A DNA stretch of 64,000 nt from assembly GCA_018902385.1 (NCBI GenBank), contig JABSSW010000050.1, positions 186,001-250,000 on the forward strand, given 5' to 3'. Position numbers and translations under genes: made by a program. The notes below the pieces were generated by a model. The model did no database searches, was not told where the DNA came from, and saw only the letters and a list, made by a program, of their open reading frames with translations. Shown here one piece after another: positions 56,141 to 64,000 of the stretch. The stretch is from Physcia stellaris (Eukaryota; Ascomycota; Lecanoromycetes; Caliciales; Physciaceae). Position 1 is the first letter of the stretch, and each line of letters begins with the position of its first letter.

Positions 56141-57698
56141 ACGCAGCAAGGCGACGGTCTACCTTATAGTAGCTTTACATTACGTGCCTTGCTCGCAGGC
56201 TTGGCCACCGGAGGTTTCGTCAACTTGTCCAAGATTTACTCATGTCTTCAGACAGGTAGCAGTAACCAGATGTGTACCAGACGTGCCTGGTCTCGGCGCT
56301 CCTAGGCTACATAGGCTTCGAGCTTGTATCAAACCACCTCAACTTCCCCTTCACTCCCGCTGAGAATATTCTTAGTCAAACTGTCGCCACTGCTACGGGC
56401 TGCATGCCCGTAATTGCTGGGTTTATGGAGACGATCCTGGCAATCGGGTATTTAATGACGCCAAAAGAGAATAGGCCGACTCAACTGAGTACAGTGAGAC
56501 CCCTCATATGGTCTTATGGACTGTGCCTGTTTGGATCGATTGTGAAATTCCAGTTGCGCGAACACTTTGTTCTAAGGGAGCAGATGCCGTGGTCCAGCAT
56601 TACCGCAACTGCTAATCCGATCAAGATCTTGCATGGCCATGGAGACCTGAAAGGCCAGAGTAGCGCATACGAAAATGGATTGCCGTCCGAAGAGAATGAC
56701 ACAAGGGACTGCCAGGAATCAGGGATCCAATTTTGAAGCAAACCCGAAAAGTAAGGTAGTTGGCAGGGCAAAATGAGAATACTTGCTGGAGGTGCAATGA
56801 GATCTGGACCGTTGGTTAGTGGAACTCAACGCTCTCGAATAAGTTCTCCCAATGGACGGAAGACTTTCATAAGCTAATTTTATTTAGACCTTCTTAATGT
56901 ACTTTAATCCTGTTTTGAGACAGATACTGCTCCTTGAGCGACCGACTGCTAAGAAATGGTTATGGACCCTTGATTTACCTCCTGGGTTCAATGGTCAAGG
57001 CGTTATGACCGGTTCGACCATCACTATTCATATGCTTATGGGTCCCATCGTAGGATGGGGTATCTTGTCCCCGCTGACTAAATACAAGGGTTGGGCGCCG
57101 GGAGACGTGGGCAGCTGGGATGATGGAAGTAGGGGATGGATTGTCTAGTTCAGTCAGGCCGCACTACTTATGGACTCTATGGTCAAGCTAGCTTGGTTCT
57201 TTATCCGGCTCCGTGGAGAAATGCTACTCGTTTTAGGCTCGCCTACGCAAGAGCAATAGTCTTTCGCCCATCCACATACAAAAGCTGTCTGCCATCCAAT
57301 ACTGCCGCAATACCCGTAATGCGGCACTCCGATAGTCATGGCATGAACTCATCAGGCCATCAATCTTCTATGACGAGCACCCTTCGACTGTTTGGCGGTT
57401 TAATAATCTCAACGATCGCATGCATAGTGGCCAATGTGGCGACATAGCGTCTGACTCCAAGATCGGACAGCTGGTTGGCTCACCCCCTGAAGCTCAGCCA
57501 TATGGGAAAATCATCGATTCCATGTTCGGGGCACTTAATCTCGTGCGCTTTCCACCGTCTATCCAAATCCATACCCGACTTCTTCAAATCCCAGCTTCCT
57601 ACCTAGAGGTCAACGCAGCAGGACTGGTCACGGGAAGAGGTCTACCAGATCGCGCCGGGACTATCCCTTCTCACGACGTTGATCAAGATGCTCTCTAA
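56141..57698 (+). pseudogene. Degenerate oligopeptide transporter (OPT family)
   Basis: Proton-coupled small-peptide (or metal-chelate) transporter family, here a relic. Collinear blocks match OPT order: SSFTLRALLAGLATGGFVNL (about 56168-56230); GYIGFELVSNHLNFPFTPAE and REHFVLREQMPW in a clean frame 56272-56736; KKWLWTLDLPPGFNGQGV, GPIVGWGILSPLTKYKGWAP and GSRGWIV in 56897-57145; then ALLMDSMVKLAWFFIRL; and GQLVGSPPEAQPYGKIIDSM with AAGLVTGRGLPD to about 57698. Lesions: frame change at about 56260, scrambled text 56740-56890, an in-frame TAG (57146-57148) where related proteins have Trp, further stops and shifts at 57270-57470, and no 3' end. It cannot encode a functional carrier. Confidence 0.82.
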
Positions 57699-58634
57699 TC
57701 GATGATGCCACAACCTCCTTCCCACCGACGTGCCCTTTACCATAGGTAACAAACTCCAGCCATTTGTGGCCCCCCTGCCTACTAGGCAGACGTAGACTTA
57801 TACGAACAATAGTGCATCGAGAACTGCGCTGGTCTGAGAATCTACTATCCCCCCTCTTGCACACTGGCACGCGCATATACTGGATATTACCGGCGACGAG
57901 CTAAGGAAGTTGGGTTATTAATGTTCATGAATGTAGCGAGCGGACTTGTTCTATGTCAGTTGCGTTAACCTTGCCCTAAAGGCCTTCATTGTTCCAAGAT
58001 TCGAACAAACAACGCAAAGGTCAGAATAATAGATGCAAAATTAGAGTGTCTCTAAGTCTGCGGCGAATATAGCTTATCTTACTCTTTGAAGGATACAGGA
58101 GCGGGATCACGACCCAGGGCTCGAGATCCTGCTAGACTAGAGCTGAAGTTATGCTATGCGTTTGATTGAGATTGGACGAAACGAAAAATAGCAAATGTTT
58201 CCAGGCATGTCGTCAGAGTCTACGACGAATGGAGGAGCGGAGCGTTATTTATAATTTGATACAGAGCTGCTATTCCTTGAATGATAGAGTAAAAAGGGCC
58301 CAAACCTGCCTTTGTTGATCAGAAGAAGCCCACGACCTTTCCAAGCCAATGAGAGGGGAAAATTAAAGAAAGAAGAGAGCTAGGGGTCGAAAGCACAAAG
58401 GGCTAGGAGTTACACAGAGAAAGTTGAAGGTATTACAATCTGGCAGTGGTAGTTTCATTAATTACTGGATGCCCCAATACATGACTCAACGCCAACACCC
58501 CTTCCAGTCTTATCAACCCATTTATTCGTCAGTCATGTCACATCTTTTATCTCTCCATCTCCTATCTCCTTCCCATTCCATTGCCACGTCCCTTTTCTCT
58601 GCTTTTCCCCCATAACCTCCATTCAGGATCAGAG
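57699..58634. other. Intergenic after the OPT relic
   Basis: No gene recognised. More OPT-like text may be hidden here but is too decayed to call. The right end, including a CT-rich stretch near 58550, is the YPP1/RHF1 3' flank. Confidence 0.4.
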
Positions 58635-61600
58635 TTACCAACCGCCAACAACATCCCATCCCCTAACCCCTCTCCCCTCTTCCAGCTCGACAACCCACCA
58701 CAGCGCCTCCTTCGCCTTCTCAACCTGTCCACTAAGCTCATGCGCCCTCGCAAGCCCCATCCACGCCTCGCTGCAATCCCAGCCCTGCCCGCTCTTCGTC
58801 AGCATAGACAGGAGCCCATACGCGCGATCGCGAGCCGCGAGGTCTGATATTCGGTCCGCGGAATCCACTTTCTTGAGGGTATCAACAGGGGGAGAGTCTG
58901 TGGGATGTGCAGGGGTGGGGGTAAAATTGATGTTAATATGTAGCGGATCGGAAGGAGAGGGTTTTCGTGCGGCTGGCGGGTTGGAAGCTTCGTAGCTATC
59001 GAGAAGCAGACCGCATAGTCCCACCGTGGCAGCGATGTGATCGGGCCACCAATCTAACGCCTTCTCGTACGCTTCTTCTGCTTCTTGCTTCTCGTTTTTG
59101 AAGAAGGATAACATTGCCTTTTCGGCGAGGACATCGGCCCACAGCTCGGCGACTGCTTTGGCGCCGCCCCATCCAGGTGAAGTGAGAGTTCGGTTTGAGG
59201 AGCCGTTCTGTTTCACGACAAGAGTTTCGATTGTACGGACGTGAGTGTCGGCTTCTGCTATTGATGCAGCGGCGTCGGTGGGCATTGAGGCGCGGCGATA
59301 GAGAGATGCCATAAGACACCAGATCCTGACAAGAAGGGTAAGGGATAGGCGTTGGGTATTAGTTGGGTCAAAGATTGGATCGGGGACCGGGACAGGCTGT
59401 CTAATGAACGAGGATGAAGATCTAGGGGCTTGACGTGTAGACGGCTTCGGAAAATGGGGCGAAGGGTTCTGGTCTGTGTTTTGAGATGTGGGTGGGAGAG
59501 ATGCGACGGTGGATGACGCTCCGTCAAGTCCAGCAGGTGGACCGTTGTTGGCCGAGGGTCCATTATGAGAGACAGCAACGCCAACCTCATCCGAGGCATA
59601 AGGGTCACTGTCTGCAGATCTTGGATTCGAGCTGTTCGCAGTGGACGGGCGGGATGGTGAGGGTAAGTTGAAATTTGGCTGATTGGTATTTTTCGCTATT
59701 GATATACGCGTAGGGCTTGAAGTCTGACCTTTGCGTACACTGCCCATACCCTTTCTGCTGTCACGCTTGTGTAGCTTCCCCGACCCATGGTGGAAAAGAT
59801 GGTGGTGATGAAGCGGTTCTTCTCCTGCGCCCTCAGAAGTGACCTGGATCGAAGGAGCAATTCCAGAGCCGAGTGGGGATATCTGAGAATCTGTCGAACG
59901 CGAGCCGGTAGCACCCATGACCAATTGAGATTTGCGATTATTTGACCCGAACTTATGCGAGTGGCCAAAGATACTCGCTCGAAGACTTCTTGGAGCACTG
60001 TTTGCACTCTCTGGCGGCGAGACTGTGCTCGCTGGAGATATCTTGGCAACTGGTGGTGCTGTATATTGGAATAGCTTAGCATACAATCCGAGTAGCTCTC
60101 CACTAGCGTTGACAGCTTCTTCTGGGCCATCGATGACTTCAACCAGCGCAAGGTGAGTTATCTTCAGCTCCACGATGTCTCTTTTTGTAAAAAGCCCAAG
60201 ATTTTTCAAAAGATCGCTTGGCCCTTGGTCTCCAAACAACGCAGAACTACCACCGTATAATTCGAAAGCTGCTTCACATGAGCTAGCAGCAGCATCGAAG
60301 TTCTGCTTCGCGGTTAAAAGTAGCGACAGTAAATGCCAGCTCCTGAAAAGCAACCTGCGCTTTGCCAAGGGGTGATCATGTATTGGGTTCTCTTGAACAT
60401 CTGACGCGTCGTCATCTGAGGACTCGTCTAGCGTTGTAGTGGCTGCTGAAATAGCCCTCTTGATACTCTCGACGGATGCTTCGATATCTCTCTTCTCAGC
60501 AAGCGCGAGACTTAATGCGTATAACGTCTTCATACTGGACTCCTCACCCACACTGGCTTCCAAAGCCATGCGAAAGCTTGAGACAGCTTGTTCTTGTAGT
60601 TCAGCACGTTCCGACGGTTTATATGTCAACCGAGACCACCGAGTTCTACTTACACCCAGAGCTCGATGAGCAGCTGCCAAAGAAGTGCCAGTCGCTCGAG
60701 GGATGGTTTCGCTTGGATGATCCTTACAGTCATAGGGTACGTCTTCAGCGTTTCTTGCAGGCTGATGAGCATGATCAGTGTGGTGCTTCTCCAGCCATTT
60801 CTCGATGATTTTAATAATGTCTTGAGACCTTTCCGCTTCTTTACGACCACCATTGATACACAGCATGTGGACGCCAGCCGCGGCAGTCGTAAAAACTGTA
60901 CTATCGTCATCGAGTCCAATTTCAGGCTCACCAGATTTCTCGACTCGTGCTTTACCTCGAGCGACAATATCAATGTAGGAGTCAAGTGCTTTGCTAGCTA
61001 GCTCGAATTCGGCTAACCCAGTGTGTACAGTGAACAGGTGTCTCAAGATCCTTGTTGAATGAAAAGTTCGAGTGGCAGCACGGTACAATATCTAGGACTT
61101 GTTAATCAAAGGAGCCCCTTCATGTAACGCCGTCCTGAGATAAAAGATTATAAGAGACTTACAGCTAAAACCTTTTGACCCACGCCCGCTTTACCTCCTT
61201 TCTCTAGGTCATCTTCCCCCCAGTCAGGGCCAAGGAGTAGAGACCAATTGAACATTACTTGATCTGTCCAATTCTCGACCTCAACATTTGCCTCGTTAGC
61301 TTGCGGGAAGCCGACCTGATTGAGCAGAAGACTTTCGTAAGCACTCTCTACACGTTTCAATTCTGCATGTTGCGCAAGCTTCGAGTCGAAGGAAAATCGA
61401 GTGGCGAAATGGGTGTTCGGGGGTTTTGTTGGCCCCGTTCCACTTTTGAATTCAAACGAAGCTTGATGCCGCAGAAACACTGAAAGTGTGATGTAATAGT
61501 CTTGCCAGATCTGTCTACGCGGCGATATCTTCTCATTTGACTGAATAGGCCTTGTGGCATTATCTGGTTCAGAGGCTAGCAGCTTCGCCCAAATTCGAAA

Positions 61601-62621
61601 GGGAGGCAATATCGAGGATGCCGGAATTAAGGATGTGGCCGAGAGCAAATCATCAAGTTCGCTGGATTTCGACTTTACATGACGTGCGATGATGTGGCAG
61701 TAGCGGCTTAGTAGCTTTTCTGTCCATAGACGAAACTCGGGACTACTGCTGAGGATCTTGGGCGTATCGGAGATGTAAGGTAGGAGGGACTGATAGGTCT
61801 CGATGGCTTCTCGAGCACTACCTGCGTGTTCCTGAGATACTCCTATGAGCAATCAACGAAAGATCGAGCCGTCAATGCGGAAGCTCAGAGCTGACCTCGG
61901 ATATACGCCCCCTTCACGATGCACACATGCATCCATCCACTCAATGCTCGCCCGTCTTTAGCCAAAAGTTCACCTCTTTGTGCCACATTTGGGGGGATGT
62001 GAGACAGAGCTTGGCCAGTCTCCCCAGTGCTCCAGTATAGCCATCCTAAACATACGTGGGCCTCAAAGGCATCTTCTGGAAAACTTTCCTCTGCTTCTGC
62101 TGCCGCCGAGAGCGGTTCTATTTGACGGGACAGGCTATGGTTTTTCTCGGAAATGGATGGTTGAGCGGAGCGCTGCGAAAGATTCAATGCAACTTGATAT
62201 TCGGTTCTGGCCGTCAATGTGAGACCTTAATCCTTTTCTTTAGCAACAGCTAGTAGAATCCGCATTTCCTAGAGCACCCATTTGACGTACATCTCCTTCT
62301 GGGTACATGCTTTTCAACCTTCCTCGCCAGTTCGGGCACTTCTGCCCATCTGCCATTGCAACGCGCGGTGTCAAGCAGGTCAAGATAGCGTCGAGCTTTG
62401 TCGGGGTCTTTGTGCTGTACCTCCAATAAGTACGGTCTATGTAGGTTGTGAGAAGATGCTGTGCTATGGGAGGATTTGCTTACGCTCATTATTTTGCCCT
62501 CAATGTTACGAAGCTTCAGGCAGGATAGGCTCCTAGACAGAGCAGCATCTTGAGCTTGTGAAAGTGAGTGTTGGTCGCCGAGGTCGCGTATCCGAAGGGG
62601 CTTAGCGTGCCGTACCCCCAT
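58635..62621 (-). CDS. YPP1: TPR protein Ypp1/Rhf1 (TTC7-like PI4-kinase scaffold)
   Basis: Scaffold subunit that, with Efr3, brings the Stt4 PI4-kinase to the plasma membrane; in filamentous fungi often annotated as a filamentation/TPR protein. Exons: 62291-62621 (or from ATG 62489), 61896-62225, 61163-61842 and 58635-61091; introns 65, 53 and 71 nt. Lengths 1,265 or 1,221 residues. Conserved start: RYLDLLDTARCNGRWAEVPE followed by KVEKHVPRRRCLTLTARTEY across the first intron. Then TPR helices: AFEAHVCLGWLYWSTGE, YRAATRTFHSTRILRHLF and EEAYEKALDWWPDHIAATVG. A low-complexity Ser/Pro insert separates the TPR blocks, and the C-terminal TPR ends EKAKEALWWVVELEEG. ATG 62489 is favoured because family conservation begins shortly after it. 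Divergent from RIX1. Confidence 0.85.
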
Positions 62622-62723
62622 CCTAGTGTAAAATAAATTACAGTGCCGAAGAATTCCAGTCAGTTGCACGAAAGGATTTGAGATGTTCAAAGCTCAGCGT
62701 TCGCCGGGTGAGAGTTCGAAGTT

Positions 62724-64000
62724 ATGGGCTCTAAATCTGGGTCTGCAAGTTACGGTGGACTTCGAGTTGTAACTCAACGACTTTCGTCTACACCACACTG
62801 GCAGCTACCTTGCATTGCTCCTATACTGGCAGGCACGATCGCTGAGAACGGCTCACTACTCTCAGTCCCAAGTAACAAAGCTAGCTCTGAACACAATGTT
62901 CTCGTACACAAGTTGAAGACCCAGATCTCGACCTTGCTGCAGGACAAACGTCCTCAAGCCAGATGGCTTGCCGTGGTCCTCGTCAAAGCAGTCATCGAGG
63001 CAGGAGGCCATGAAGTCTTACAGAGCGCTGGACCTTGGGTCAGATCCATGATCACGATCTTGGGGAAGCCTGGTTCTCCATCGACGAAGAAGCTCTGTCT
63101 TACTACTTTGACGCGGATTTTCCTCCTCACTCATGGTCATCAGTCACTGGTGAGAGAGATCACAACCCCTGTGTTACCTGCATTCATCACCAGTTCTCTC
63201 AAAATTCTTTCCGCAAAACCCGATCAAAGTCTGTCGTTGGTTATTACGCAGACTTTGACCGAATTACTGCCACACCATCCCTCATCATTTCGTCCTTTCG
63301 TTGCCCAGGTCAGAGCGTGCATATCACCATTCATAGCTGCGACGCCCGCAAGTATAGGTCGAGAGCCTTCGGAGTATCAGGCAAGCACGTCTGAGGGTAT
63401 TTCAAACGCCTCAAGGCGATTGTATGTGCTGCTTAGCGCTTGCGCGCCGAAGAAGACCGAGAACGAAGAATGGGGCAAATCTATCAGACTCGTGGTTGAC
63501 ACTTTACATGCGACCGCTGATCGTATTTTCCGCTCCGTCGTAGAAGACAGTCGATCATCTTTCGACGCTCAGCAGAACCTAGCTCGATCATCCACGGAGA
63601 AGGTTCAAAGCGCCGGGGAAGATCTACTAGGCTTGCCAGCATGGTTCGGCATTGATGCGGGTATCGAGCGTGTTGAAGGGCTCTTGAAAACTTTGAAGGC
63701 TTTTGTTTGCACCGCTACCCAGTTTCAGGTAGCCGTGCCAGTGAGCGTCATCCTTAATGTTACGAATCGTTTCCTTTCTCTACTGGTACCCATCAATGTC
63801 CACCAGGACTCTGCCCGTATTAATCCTGAATTTGGACGCGATGAACGCGAGGCACTGCTCCTTGCACTCCCTAACATTCACATATTGACAATTGAAGTCC
63901 TCTCATGCATGACAAAACGTCTCGCCTTTGGCAGCGTTTCTGTGTATACGAGCACGCTGCAGCAATGTCTGTGGGTACTTGATGTCGACGGTGCAAATGC
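62724..64000 (+). CDS. RIX1: Pre-rRNA processing protein Rix1 (3' end outside window)
   Basis: PELP1-like subunit of the Rix1-Ipi1-Ipi3 complex, which acts in ITS2 processing and late 60S maturation in the nucleus. The frame is open without a stop from ATG 62724 to the window edge, 425 codons. Text: GGLRVVTQRLSSTPHWQLPC, HNVLVHKLKTQISTLLQDKR, ARWLAVVLVKAVIEAGGHEV, WVRSMITILGKPGSPSTKKL, TLTRIFLLTHGHQSLVREIT, TPVLPAFITSSLKIL and LYVLLSACAPKKTENEEWG. This is the alpha-helical RIX1 N-terminal domain. No intron was seen. It lies 102 bases from the more distal YPP1 start, so the two share a bidirectional promoter. Confidence 0.9.
   Translation, partial: MGSKSGSASYGGLRVVTQRLSSTPHWQLPCIAPILAGTIAENGSLLSVPSNKASSEHNVLVHKLKTQISTLLQDKRPQARWLAVVLVKAVIEAGGHEVLQSAGPWVRSMITILGKPGSPSTKKLCLTTLTRIFLLTHGHQSLVREITTPVLPAFITSSLKILSAKPDQSLSLVITQTLTELLPHHPSSFRPFVAQVRACISPFIAATPASIGREPSEYQASTSEGISNASRRLYVLLSACAPKKTENEEWGKSIRLVVDTLHATADRIFRSVVEDSRSSFDAQQNLARSSTEKVQSAGEDLLGLPAWFGIDAGIERVEGLLKTLKAFVCTATQFQVAVPVSVILNVTNRFLSLLVPINVHQDSARINPEFGRDEREALLLALPNIHILTIEVLSCMTKRLAFGSVSVYTSTLQQCLWVLDVDGAN

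Noticed and set aside
58080-58140. Possible tRNA B-box-like text (GGGCTCGAGATCC)
   Set aside because: No matching A-box or acceptor-stem pairing could be found around it.

Overview
The window is nuclear DNA of a filamentous ascomycete (Pezizomycotina). The gene set points that way: a Ste3-type pheromone receptor, SEC12, ERF4, RIX1, RPA49, an ALA synthase with CP heme motifs, a LaeA-like methyltransferase and an NB-ARC/TPR protein. So do the introns, which are mostly 45-80 nt with GTRNGY-type donors and CTRAC/CTAAC-like branch points. I cannot name the genus. No rRNA, tRNA, CRISPR array or intact transposon was recognised. All gene models were spliced by eye.

Layout. 0-6.7 kb: the 3' end of cytosolic glycyl-tRNA synthetase, a LaeA-like methyltransferase, SEC12 and, on the minus strand, a mitochondrial single-stranded-DNA-binding protein. 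7.4-17.2 kb: three F-box-like (2EXR-type) proteins, two of them convergent paralogues, around a large DUF4203 membrane protein. 17.2-24.8 kb: gene-poor, with a 1 kb G-poor polypyrimidine tract, a small secreted Cys protein, a double DUF3820 protein with a damaged start and an orphan 220-aa ORF. 24.8-34 kb: the STE3 receptor, a conserved-looking membrane/coiled-coil protein, a poorly resolved small gene, ERF4 and glutathione synthetase. 34.7-41.6 kb: a 2,279-residue SNF2/ATRX-like ATPase, followed by 3 kb of gene-free DNA with a G-rich stretch. 44.6-52.1 kb: two Cys-rich proteins, HEM1, RPA49 and a 44-aa CxxC microprotein. 53.0-57.7 kb: a decayed block holding a 5'-truncated hydrolase/NB-ARC/TPR (fungal NLR-like) gene abutting the relic of an OPT oligopeptide transporter. 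58.6-64 kb: YPP1/RHF1 and RIX1, divergent from a 102-bp gap, with RIX1 running off the edge.

Most intact genes are housekeeping: translation (GRS1), rRNA transcription and 60S assembly (RPA49, RIX1), ER export (SEC12), Ras palmitoylation (ERF4), PI4-kinase scaffolding (YPP1), and heme and glutathione synthesis. They do not form one pathway, and there is no convincing secondary-metabolite cluster. The accessory signal sits in the 17-24 kb and 52-58 kb stretches. I did not find a clearly new molecular system. The strongest oddities are the NLR/OPT degradation zone, an exon-level tandem duplication at the end of the mitochondrial SSB gene, and the damaged DUF3820 start.
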